The position numbers and the translations under genes are program-made. From the NCBI GenBank assembly GCA_964592965.1, contig CAZQJX010000008.1:1-36426 (forward strand): DNA of 36,426 nt, written 5' to 3'. This stretch comes from CAZKMM01 sp964592965 (GTDB lineage Bacteria > RBG-13-61-14 > DRUE01). The notes under the pieces are model-generated. The model was not told where the DNA came from and searched no databases. It was given only the letters and a program-made list of their open reading frames with translations. Shown here one piece after another: positions 1 to 7,077 of the stretch. Position 1 is the first letter of the stretch. Every line of letters starts with the position of its first letter.

Positions 1-145
1 CTAAAAACCTCTTTTTGCTCCTCAGCGCTCCTTTTGCCAATGCCCTTGTTTTGCCTAGTTTTTCAGTAAAGAAAACAACTATTAAATCTGATTCTCTCAC
101 TGGTATTGAACTAAAAAGCAGGGCTTTGGTTTTTATGCCCATCAT
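1..145 (-). CDS. recO: RecO, N-terminal part (gene runs off the left edge)
   Basis: This is the start of the recombination mediator RecO, which binds single-stranded DNA, works with RecR to load RecA, and acts in the RecF repair pathway. The frame is open from an ATG at 145 (or the next codon, at 142) to the window edge, giving 48 codons with no stop. The protein starts MMGIKTKALLFSSIPVRESD and continues with FFTEKLGK and ALAKGALRSKKRF. This fits the RecO OB-fold start: a strand, a conserved Glu-x-Asp, a Thr-Glu-x-x-Gly-Lys turn and an Ala-Lys-Gly-Ala-x-x-Lys basic patch. The ATG overlaps the mgtE stop in an ATGA junction, so it is probably translated with mgtE. Only the beginning is visible, so the call rests on the N-terminal pattern. 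Confidence 0.75.
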   Translation of the reverse strand, partial: MMGIKTKALLFSSIPVRESDLIVVFFTEKLGKTRALAKGALRSKKRFL

Positions 146-1527
146 AAAGCGAGCTTGATAAGAAGAAGATTTGCCATTCCCAGATAAATCAAGGTGCTGA
201 GTGCATCGCAAAAAGTGGAAATAAAAGGAGCAGTGGCAATAGCGGGGTCAACCTTAAATCGCTTAAAAATCAAAGGCAGGGCTGTTCCTACCAAAGCTGC
301 GATGGTCATAACCAGACATATACTCAAGCCCACCACCAAGCCAACATAAATTGTGCTAACATAAATCGTGCTAGCATAAATTGTGCTTTTGTAGCGGAAT
401 TGAGTAAATACCACCAGCACAACCCCGATAATCATTCCCATTAAAAACCCAATCAAAGACTGATGCAGAATGAGCTTTCCTACTTTGCGCAGGTCAATCT
501 TTCCTGTTGCTAGACCACGCACCACAATGGTTGCGCTCTGATTGCCCACATTTCCGCCCATTGCCATTATGATGGGAAGAAAAGTGGTGAGAACAATCAA
601 CTGCTGAAGAAGCTGATGATAAAAGCCAATCACCGCACCAGTGACCATCTCACCCACAAAAGTTATTGTCAGCCAAGGAAGGCGAGCCCAGGCGCTTTTA
701 AAAATATTTCGCTCTTCTAGCTCCGCCTCTCCAGCTCCTGCCATCAAAAGAAAGTCCTCATCTGCCTCATCTGCCATAACCTCAAAAACATCATCTGCAG
801 TGATTCTTCCCACCAGCCTGCCCTCTCTGTCCACAACTGGCAAGGTGAAAAGATTGTATCTGCGGAACATCTCCGCCACCTGCTCCTGGTCCATATCCAC
901 CCGAACCTTGATGACATCAGTTTTCATCAGCTCGCTTACCCGCTGGTCTGGCTCTGCTAAAAGTAGGCGGGATAGGTCAAGCACGCCCACAAGGCGATTA
1001 TCCTCATCAACCACAAAAACATAATGCAAGTCCTGAACCTTCTCACGCTTTTTGCGTATCTCTTCAATCACCTCGCTAACAGTGGCATTGGCACGAACAG
1101 AAACCAGCTCCACCTGCATAATTCCACCTGCGCTCTCCTCTGGATAGCGCAGGAGCCTTCGCACCTTTTCAGAATCTTCCTTTTCAATCTCCTCCAACAC
1201 CCTGCGAGCTTCTTCTGGCGGAAGCTCACTGACAAGGTCAACCGCCTCATCGCTCGGCATCTCATCAACAATCTCAACAATCTGATTGTGAGAAAGGCGC
1301 TTGATAATCTCATTACGATACCAGTCTTCAATCTCTGGAAGCACCCGAGAGGCTTTTTCTGGCGGAAGAAGCCGGAAGATACGGTCACGCTCCTCTGGCT
1401 CTGCCTGCTCAATTAAATCCGCAAGGTCAGCAGGGTGGAGCAGGCTGAGAAAATCCCTCAGCTCCTCATCGCTTCCGTATCTTAAAATCTGCTTGAGGTC
1501 GTCTAGGTCTTTTCTTTCCTCTGCCAT
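142..1527 (-). CDS. mgtE: MgtE-family magnesium transporter
   Basis: This is a Mg2+ channel/transporter of the inner membrane, 461 residues, full length for the family. Residues about 1-130 form the helical, acidic MgtE N domain that senses cytoplasmic Mg2+. Two CBS domains follow (about 135-255), then an acidic linker and about five membrane helices (about 285-461). The pore signature GGNVGNQSAT is present (family usually GGNxGxQSxT), and so is the conserved Asp in FISTFCDALS of the last helices. The unusual part is residues 381-395, where a five-residue unit (STIYA/STIYV/STIYV) occurs three times between two membrane helices, encoded by a 15-bp tandem repeat. The gene lies 84 bp downstream of lepB with its own predicted promoter, and its stop overlaps recO. 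Confidence 0.93.
   Translation of the reverse strand: MAEERKDLDDLKQILRYGSDEELRDFLSLLHPADLADLIEQAEPEERDRIFRLLPPEKASRVLPEIEDWYRNEIIKRLSHNQIVEIVDEMPSDEAVDLVSELPPEEARRVLEEIEKEDSEKVRRLLRYPEESAGGIMQVELVSVRANATVSEVIEEIRKKREKVQDLHYVFVVDEDNRLVGVLDLSRLLLAEPDQRVSELMKTDVIKVRVDMDQEQVAEMFRRYNLFTLPVVDREGRLVGRITADDVFEVMADEADEDFLLMAGAGEAELEERNIFKSAWARLPWLTITFVGEMVTGAVIGFYHQLLQQLIVLTTFLPIIMAMGGNVGNQSATIVVRGLATGKIDLRKVGKLILHQSLIGFLMGMIIGVVLVVFTQFRYKSTIYASTIYVSTIYVGLVVGLSICLVMTIAALVGTALPLIFKRFKVDPAIATAPFISTFCDALSTLIYLGMANLLLIKLAL
343..387 (-). repeat. Three tandem 15-bp in-frame repeats inside mgtE
   Basis: On the plus strand the units are 343-357 (aacataaattgtgct), 358-372 (aacataaatcgtgct) and 373-387 (agcataaattgtgct). 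They differ by one or two bases. The period is a multiple of three, so each unit adds Ser-Thr-Ile-Tyr-Ala/Val without shifting frame. The repeat sits between two predicted membrane helices of the transporter. Near identity at synonymous sites suggests recent slippage or duplication rather than old conserved structure. Confidence 0.9.
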
Positions 1528-1536
1528 TGTTGGTTG

Positions 1537-1564
1537 ATTTTAGCGGATTGAATATCAAAGTCAA
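1537..1564 (-). promoter_or_regulatory. Predicted housekeeping-sigma promoter of mgtE
   Basis: On the minus strand, TTGACT (1564-1559) and TAAAAT (1542-1537) are separated by 16 bases. Only 9 bases separate the -10 box from the mgtE ATG at 1527, so transcription would start about 2-3 bases before the ATG. No Shine-Dalgarno sequence lies upstream of that ATG. This points to a leaderless or nearly leaderless transcript. The prediction is by eye. Confidence 0.55.
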
Positions 1565-1611
1565 TGATTATTCAGAAAAAATTAATTTCAAGCCAACCCA
1601 ATTGATGAAAT

Positions 1612-2508
1612 TTATCTGATTACTTTAAAAAACCTTCTCCAGCGGGGAAGGTAATGTCGGGAAGGGTCAAGCGGAAGGTGTATAAAAAGCGCTTTTCCTT
1701 TGATATTTCCTAGCGGGACAAACCCCCAAACCCTGCTGTCTGCGGAATTATCACGATTGTCTCCCATTACAAAAACAGCTCCTTTGGGCACTCGCACAGG
1801 TCCAAAATCGTCCCCCTTGTGGCTAAGGCGGCAGAGGATAATTTGATGCTCTGTTCCATCAATCCTTTCAAGATATAAATCATAAGAGGGGCAAAACCCT
1901 TCATCTATCGGTCCGTTATATGGTCCGAGATATTTCCTCCAAACCTTTTTGCCGTTAATGTAAAGCTCACCATCGCGGAGCATAACCTCATCGCCCTCAA
2001 CTCCTATCACTCTTTTAACAAAATCCTGGCTAGGCTTGAGAGGATATTTGAAAACAATAACATCTCCCCGCTTTGGCTTTTTTAAATTAAAAAGCTTTTT
2101 GGTGGTGAGCGGAATTTGCACACCGTAGATGAACTTACAGACCATAAGCTGGTCGCCAACAAGCAAAGTGGGAATCATTGAACCTGACGGAATGCGAAAA
2201 GGCTCTATCAAAAGCCAGCGAATAAGAAAAACAATAAAAAGAATCCATAAAATTTCTTTAACAGCTTCCCAGGTGCGGTTGATAACAACACCGGAGAATT
2301 TCTCTGAACGAACCTTTTGCGCTTCTTTAAGCAGTTGGTTAAGTTTCTCTTCATCTTTTTTTCTGAGAGATTTATCAATGGCTTTGATTAAAGCTTTAAG
2401 CTCTGCCCGCTCATCTTTGGGGAGCTTTCTACGGAATTTTTTGTATAAAATTCTCAGCTCTTCACGGCTGGCTTTTGCCTGTTTTTTTATTTCCCGCCAA
2501 TTACTCAT
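1612..2508 (-). CDS. lepB: Signal peptidase I
   Basis: This is a membrane-bound serine protease that removes signal peptides from exported proteins. It has 298 residues. A membrane helix spans about residues 84-101 and is followed by IPSGSM with nucleophile Ser110. General-base Lys165 lies in DFVKRVIG, and the family box GDNRDNSADSR is near the C-terminus, so all catalytic boxes are intact. Ahead of the helix is an unusually long, Lys/Glu-rich and probably coiled-coil cytoplasmic segment of about 75 residues. Only the usual one membrane anchor follows it. The start overlaps the end of the upstream epimerase-family gene by 8 bases and has no clear ribosome site of its own, so translation is probably coupled. 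Confidence 0.93.
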   Translation of the reverse strand: MSNWREIKKQAKASREELRILYKKFRRKLPKDERAELKALIKAIDKSLRKKDEEKLNQLLKEAQKVRSEKFSGVVINRTWEAVKEILWILFIVFLIRWLLIEPFRIPSGSMIPTLLVGDQLMVCKFIYGVQIPLTTKKLFNLKKPKRGDVIVFKYPLKPSQDFVKRVIGVEGDEVMLRDGELYINGKKVWRKYLGPYNGPIDEGFCPSYDLYLERIDGTEHQIILCRLSHKGDDFGPVRVPKGAVFVMGDNRDNSADSRVWGFVPLGNIKGKALFIHLPLDPSRHYLPRWRRFFKVIR

Positions 2509-3445
2509 TTGAACTTTTAATCTTTGTTTTAAAATACTCTATGGTTCGCTTAAGCCCTTCATCTAAACTTATCTTTGGCTCCCAGCCCAAAAGTTCTTTT
2601 GCCAAAGAAATATCCGGTTTTCTCAGCTTGGGGTCATCTTCAGGAAGAGGCTTATAGACGATTCTGCTCTCTGAACCAACCAGCTCAATAATTTTCTTGG
2701 CAAAGTCTATAATTTTCATTTCTGTGGGATTGCCAAGATTAACTGGCTTGAAGTATTCAGCGCTCATTAACTTAAAAATACCCTCAACAAGGTCATCAAC
2801 ATAGCAAAAACTGCGGGTTTGAGTGCCATCTCCATAAACAGTTAAATCTTTTCCTTCTAAAGCTTGAGCAATAAAATTGGGCACAACCCTTCCGTCATTA
2901 AGCCTCATCCTCGGACCATAGGTATTGAAAATTCTGGCAATGCGAATGGGAATTTTAAAATAGCGGTGATAAGCGCTGGTCATAGCTTCGGCAAACCGCT
3001 TGGATTCATCATAAACCGCTCTCGGACCTATTGGGTTGACATTTCCCCAATAATCTTCCTTTTGCGGATGAACCTGCGGGTCGCCGTAAACCTCGCTGGT
3101 TGAGGCAAGAAAAAACCCAGCTCCTTTTTCCCTTGCCAGTTCAAGCAAATGGTAAACAGCAAACGAGCCTGTCTTTAAAGTAATAATCGGGTGATTTAAA
3201 TAATCCACAGGACTGGCAGGAGAGGCAAAATGAAGCACCCAGTCCAGCCCCCCAGAAATCTGAATAGGCTCAGAGACATCTTTTTCCATAAATTCAAATC
3301 TCGGCTCTTTTCTCAACTGCTCCAAATTCTCCTCACTGCCGGTGATAAAATTATCCACGCAGAGCACCTCAAATCCTTCCTGAATAAGGCGTTCACAAAG
3401 ATGCGACCCAATAAATCCAGCACCACCTGTTATCAGTGCCCGCAT
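2501..3445 (-). CDS. UDP-glucuronate decarboxylase (UDP-xylose synthase type)
   Basis: This is an NAD-dependent extended short-chain dehydrogenase, 314 residues, full length. The Rossmann motif TGGAGFIGSHL is at residues 6-16, STSEVYGDP at about 115-123, and the catalytic pair Tyr145/Lys149 lies in YDESK. ASPASPVDYLNHP and YWGNVNPIGPRAVYDESKR match UDP-glucuronate decarboxylases better than dTDP-glucose dehydratases. The enzyme would convert UDP-glucuronate to UDP-xylose for cell-surface glycans. An AAGGAG ribosome site lies a few bases before the ATG, inside the end of the fumarase beta gene region. Its place between fumarase and signal peptidase genes looks like an operon of convenience. 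A related NDP-sugar epimerase/dehydratase remains possible. Confidence 0.82.
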   Translation of the reverse strand: MRALITGGAGFIGSHLCERLIQEGFEVLCVDNFITGSEENLEQLRKEPRFEFMEKDVSEPIQISGGLDWVLHFASPASPVDYLNHPIITLKTGSFAVYHLLELAREKGAGFFLASTSEVYGDPQVHPQKEDYWGNVNPIGPRAVYDESKRFAEAMTSAYHRYFKIPIRIARIFNTYGPRMRLNDGRVVPNFIAQALEGKDLTVYGDGTQTRSFCYVDDLVEGIFKLMSAEYFKPVNLGNPTEMKIIDFAKKIIELVGSESRIVYKPLPEDDPKLRKPDISLAKELLGWEPKISLDEGLKRTIEYFKTKIKSSNE

Positions 3446-3451
3446 TCTCTC

Positions 3452-4015
3452 TTACTCCTTTTTATATCTTTCTCTTTGCTCCTTAAAGAAATCCCTGCCA
3501 GAAGAATCATAAGCAACCACACAGGGAAAGTCTTCAACATAGAGCCTTTGCACTGCCTCTGGACCCAAATCTTGCCAGCAGACCAGCTCCACTTTTTTAA
3601 TCCGCTCAGCAAGATACGCTCCTGCTCCACCCACAGTGGCAAGATAAATCCCGCCATATTTGACCAGCGCATCTTTTACCTTTTCAGAGCGCTCCCCCTT
3701 TCCTAAAGTTGCTTTTAATCCCAAGCTGTATAAAAGCGGTGCATAAGAATCCATACGGGAGCTGGTGGTTGGTCCTGCGCTTCCTATTATTTCACCAGGC
3801 GGAGCAGGGCTGGGACCCATATAATAAATCACCTCTCCTTCCAGAGAAAAAGGAATCTCTGAGCCTGCTTCAATAAGCTCCTTTAAGCGGATATGTGCTT
3901 GGTCTCTGGCTGAATAAACCCAGCCAGAAAGCAAAATCCAATCCCCTGCTTTTAAATCTTTGCATATCTGAGCTGAAATTGGTGTACCAACTTTTTTAAA
4001 ATCCATAACGCTCAA
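3452..4015 (-). CDS. Class I fumarate hydratase, beta (C-terminal) subunit
   Basis: This is the small subunit of the two-subunit, iron-sulfur fumarase (related to L-tartrate dehydratase). It has 187 residues, usual for the separate beta subunit. The conserved GPTTSSRMDSYAP segment is present at about residues 79-91, as are the family's glycine-rich boxes GPSPAPPGEIIGSAGPT and KYGGIYLATVGGAGA. The TTG start at 4015 overlaps the alpha-subunit stop by 4 bases. An ATG at 4006 three codons later is an alternative, and the ribosome-site spacing does not decide between them. Tartrate dehydratase cannot be excluded by motif alone, but malate dehydrogenase immediately upstream in the operon argues for fumarase. 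Confidence 0.88.
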   Translation of the reverse strand: MSVMDFKKVGTPISAQICKDLKAGDWILLSGWVYSARDQAHIRLKELIEAGSEIPFSLEGEVIYYMGPSPAPPGEIIGSAGPTTSSRMDSYAPLLYSLGLKATLGKGERSEKVKDALVKYGGIYLATVGGAGAYLAERIKKVELVCWQDLGPEAVQRLYVEDFPCVVAYDSSGRDFFKEQRERYKKE

Positions 4016-4848
4016 ATCACCACCTCTCTGTGCCTATGCGCCCAGCATTGAAGGTTAACTGTAACAGCAAGGCTGGCAATATGACCAAAAAACTTCTCAA
4101 TCTGAACTGATAAACAGGTTATATTCCCACCAAAACCGCTTGCGCCTATGCCCAGCTGATTGATCTCTCTTTCAAGCTCCTCTTCAAGCTCAGCCAGTTC
4201 TGGTTCTGGGCTAGGAGTGCCTGTTTTTCTCAACAGAGCTTTTTTGGCTAACAGTGCGCTCATTTCAAGGCTTCCGCCCAAGCCAATTCCAACAATTAAA
4301 GGCGGACAGCTCTGCCCGCCCGCCTTCTCAACTGTCTCAAGCACTAATCTTTTTATACCTGAAATACCCTCAGCCGGGCTTAAAATCATTGCCCTGCTTT
4401 TGTTCTCTGAACCCGCTCCTTTGAGCAAAAGATTTATCTTTAGCCTGTCCCCTTCTGTTAAAAAATAATGAATAATAGCTGGGGCATTATCTCCTGTATT
4501 TTTGCGACTGATTGGGTCTGCTACTGATGCTCTTAAAAACCCTTCTTTGCTGGCACGACGAAGCGCCTGATTGATAACCTCAGTTAAATCAAAATCCAAA
4601 CAAAGCTCCCTCCCCACCTCAACAAAAAATACACTCAAGCCGGTGTCCTGACAGATGGGCTTTTTTTTCTCTCTTGCCAGCGCAATGTTTTCTAAAATAA
4701 TCTCCAGAGCTTTTTGGGCATAAGGAGAAGTTTCTTTTTGCTTTGCCTTTTTGATCAGCTCCTCAGTCTCTGCATCAAGGCTATAGCTAGCCTCAATAAT
4801 CATATCTTTAACTGCGCTCTCAACCCTCTCTCGCTCCAATTTCCTCAT
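4012..4848 (-). CDS. Class I fumarate hydratase, alpha (N-terminal) subunit
   Basis: This is the catalytic iron-sulfur subunit that interconverts malate and fumarate. It has 278 residues, usual for the family. The three cysteines expected to hold the [4Fe-4S] cluster are all visible: KPICQDTG, GGQSCPPLIVGIGLGG and the C-terminal NLQCWAHRH. The segment NTGDNAPAIIHY is also typical. Class I fumarases are oxygen-sensitive, in line with an anaerobic or microaerobic life. The gene overlaps mdh upstream (ATGA) and the beta subunit downstream by 4 bases each, so the three enzymes are translationally coupled. Split alpha and beta genes are normal in this family and are not a frameshift. Confidence 0.9.
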   Translation of the reverse strand: MRKLERERVESAVKDMIIEASYSLDAETEELIKKAKQKETSPYAQKALEIILENIALAREKKKPICQDTGLSVFFVEVGRELCLDFDLTEVINQALRRASKEGFLRASVADPISRKNTGDNAPAIIHYFLTEGDRLKINLLLKGAGSENKSRAMILSPAEGISGIKRLVLETVEKAGGQSCPPLIVGIGLGGSLEMSALLAKKALLRKTGTPSPEPELAELEEELEREINQLGIGASGFGGNITCLSVQIEKFFGHIASLAVTVNLQCWAHRHREVVI

Positions 4849-5777
4849 AGCTTAAAAGTAGATAGTTTTTCAATTAAATTTTTCACCCGCCTTGCTGATT
4901 TATTCAGCTCTTGTTTTTCTTTTTTGCTCAGCTCAAATTCAACGATTTTTTCCACGCCTTTTTTCCCAAGAACACAAGGCACGCCAAAAGCAATATCTTT
5001 TAACCCATACTCTCCTGAAAGAATGGCAGAACAGGCAAGAAGCCTTTTCTCATCATTAAATATGGCACGAATCATCTCAAAGATACTGGCAGAGGGAGAA
5101 TAAAAGGCGCTGGTTTTCATTTTTTCCACAATCTCTGCTCCTGCTCTGCGGGTGCGTTCAATGATTTTATCCAGCCTATCCTTTGGAATTAATTTTGAGA
5201 TTCTCTGTCCTTTTAAGCTGGCAGTGCTTAATAAAGGCACCATATCATCGCCGTGTCCACCCAAAACCATTGCGTTTAAGTCTTTAACGCTTGCTCCGAG
5301 CTCCTCGGAAAGGAAATAACAAAACCGAGCTGAATCCAAAACTCCTGCCATTCCCATCACCCGATTTTTTTCAAACCCACTAATTTTATAAGCCAGCCAA
5401 GTCATTGCATCCAGCGGGTTGGTAACGATAATCAGTATAGAGTTTTTTGCATATTTTTTTGTTGCCCGAGCGCATTGAGCAACAATTTTTGCATTGGTCT
5501 CTAGCAGTTCATCTCTGCTCATTCCCGGCTTACGAACCGCTCCCGCAGTAATAACCACCAAATCAGCACCTTTAATTAAAGAAGGCTCAACCCCGCCAAT
5601 AACCTTAACATCGCTTCTGTAAATGGGCTTTGCCTGAGATAGGTCAAGCGTCTTTGCCTCTGCTAGACCCAAAGCCACATCCACCAGAGCCACATCTGCA
5701 AGCTCATTTAAAACAATAAGCTGTGCCAAGCTTGCTCCTACATTGCCTGCTCCAAAAATAGCTATTTTCTTTCTCAT
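4845..5777 (-). CDS. mdh: Malate dehydrogenase (LDH-like type)
   Basis: NAD-dependent interconversion of malate and oxaloacetate. It has 310 residues and belongs to the tetrameric, lactate-dehydrogenase-like malate dehydrogenases. The dinucleotide motif GAGNVG is at residues 9-14, and Asp33 at the end of the second strand favours NAD over NADP. Arg82 and Arg88 in VRKPGMSRDE, where lactate dehydrogenases have Gln at the first position, indicate a dicarboxylate substrate. The catalytic pair is Asp148 and His175 (GGHGDD), with Arg151. It is the first gene of the mdh-fumarase-UXS-lepB operon and has a strong predicted promoter very close to the start codon. No Shine-Dalgarno sequence precedes the ATG. 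Confidence 0.94.
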   Translation of the reverse strand: MRKKIAIFGAGNVGASLAQLIVLNELADVALVDVALGLAEAKTLDLSQAKPIYRSDVKVIGGVEPSLIKGADLVVITAGAVRKPGMSRDELLETNAKIVAQCARATKKYAKNSILIIVTNPLDAMTWLAYKISGFEKNRVMGMAGVLDSARFCYFLSEELGASVKDLNAMVLGGHGDDMVPLLSTASLKGQRISKLIPKDRLDKIIERTRRAGAEIVEKMKTSAFYSPSASIFEMIRAIFNDEKRLLACSAILSGEYGLKDIAFGVPCVLGKKGVEKIVEFELSKKEKQELNKSARRVKNLIEKLSTFKL

Positions 5778-5791
5778 CTTTGGTCTTGGCT

Positions 5792-5821
5792 ATATTAAGA
5801 CCAACCATCTGGAGCTGTCAA
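5792..5821 (-). promoter_or_regulatory. Predicted housekeeping-sigma promoter of the mdh operon
   Basis: On the minus strand, a perfect TTGACA (5821-5816) and TAATAT (5797-5792) are separated by 18 bases. The -10 box ends 14 bases before the mdh ATG at 5777, so the transcript would begin about 7-8 bases before the ATG. No ribosome-binding sequence is visible in that space. The rest of the 181-bp divergent gap (5778-5958) is AT-rich, and I see no convincing promoter for pheA in it. Confidence 0.6.
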
Positions 5822-5958
5822 GCTCACTCGCTATAAAAATAAAAGGGGAAAAATTATCGTTTTTATTTAGATTAGTTTTTTAATTTTTGCTCTTTTTGCC
5901 TTGAAATTAAAAAAAATTGTGTTAAAAAGTTTGTAAATCTTTCGTAGGGGTTTGGACG

Positions 5959-7077
5959 GTGAAGGAAAAGACTCAAAAAGGCAAATCCAGCCAGCAAATT
6001 GACAAATTAAGAGAAGCCATTGACAAAATTGATGAGCAAATCCTAAGGCTTCTAAACCGCCGAGCTGAATATGCCATAAGAATTGGCAAACTAAAGCAAA
6101 AGGCATCTTCAGAGATTTATATCCCTGCCCGTGAAGAGGAGATTTTTGAACGGCTGGAAAGATTGAATCTCGGGAAATTCCCCACTGAATCAATCAAGCC
6201 TGTTTTTCGGGAAATAATCAGCGCCTGCAGGAGTCTGGAGCGACCTCTTCGCATTGCTTATCTTGGACCAGAAGCAACCTTCACCCATATTTCTGCCAGA
6301 CAGCAATTCGGTCATAAAGCGGAATTTTTAGCAGAAAAAAGCATCACTGATGTTTTTGACCGAGTGGAAAAAGGAGAAGCTGATTACGGAGTGGTGCCGG
6401 TAGAAAACTCCACCGAAGGCGTGGTCAGCCACACATTAGATATGTTCCTTAATTCCAGCCTGAAAATTTCCGCTGAGGTTATCCTAGAAATCCATCACTG
6501 CCTTCTTTCCCGAGCAGATTCTTTAAAGAAGATAAAGCGCATTTATTCACACGCGCAGGCACTTGCTCAGTGCCGAAACTGGCTGAGAGAGCATCTGCCA
6601 GATATTCCTATTCTTGATGCCGCAAGCACAGCAGAGGCAGCTAAGCTTGCCAGCAAAGACCCTAGCTCTGGAGCAATCGCCAGTGCCTATGCTGGTGATT
6701 ACTATGGCTTAAAAATCCTTGCCCGAAATATTGAAGATATAAAAAACAATTTCACCAGATTCTTGGTCATTGGCAAAAAGGACAGTCCCAGAAGCGGAAA
6801 TGACCTGACAATGGTTATGTTCTCTCTTCGGGATTATCCTGGTGTGCTCTGGAAAGCTCTGGGAGCGTTCGCTTCTCGCAAAATCAATCTTACAAAAATA
6901 GAGTCCAGACCCCTTAAAGGAAAAGCATGGGAGTATGTATTTTTTGTTGAAATGGAAGGTCATATTCAGGACCGAAAAATAAAACAAGCACTTTCTGAGC
7001 TGGAAAAAAGAGCAGTATTTGTGCGTGTGCTTGGTTCTTTTCCCAAAACTAAAAAACCTGTTCAGGAGGTAGAATAA
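5959..7077 (+). CDS. pheA: Chorismate mutase-prephenate dehydratase (P-protein)
   Basis: This bifunctional enzyme takes chorismate to prephenate and then to phenylpyruvate in phenylalanine synthesis. It has 372 residues in three parts. Residues about 14-95 are an AroQ chorismate mutase helix bundle (IDKIDEQILRLLNRRAEYA). Residues about 98-275 are prephenate dehydratase (AYLGPEATFTH and the catalytic-region NFTRFLVIG). Residues about 283-362 are a regulatory ACT domain with the ESRP phenylalanine-binding motif, so feedback inhibition by phenylalanine is expected. The start is GTG, with AGGGG (5946-5950) eight bases upstream. It is the first gene of the long plus-strand block, and its stop shares one base with the hisC-like start. 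Confidence 0.95.
   Translation: MKEKTQKGKSSQQIDKLREAIDKIDEQILRLLNRRAEYAIRIGKLKQKASSEIYIPAREEEIFERLERLNLGKFPTESIKPVFREIISACRSLERPLRIAYLGPEATFTHISARQQFGHKAEFLAEKSITDVFDRVEKGEADYGVVPVENSTEGVVSHTLDMFLNSSLKISAEVILEIHHCLLSRADSLKKIKRIYSHAQALAQCRNWLREHLPDIPILDAASTAEAAKLASKDPSSGAIASAYAGDYYGLKILARNIEDIKNNFTRFLVIGKKDSPRSGNDLTMVMFSLRDYPGVLWKALGAFASRKINLTKIESRPLKGKAWEYVFFVEMEGHIQDRKIKQALSELEKRAVFVRVLGSFPKTKKPVQEVE

Noticed and set aside
343..387. Short direct repeats that could hint at a CRISPR array or insertion-site duplication
   Set aside because: The units are contiguous without spacers, stay in frame inside mgtE and have no mobile element next to them.
3452..4848. Fumarase split in two as a possible frameshift
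   Set aside because: Separate alpha and beta genes with a short overlap are a normal form of class I fumarase, and both parts carry complete family motifs.
5901..5929. Promoter for pheA starting with TTGAAA
   Set aside because: No acceptable -10 box lies at 16-18 bases; the region is simply A-rich.
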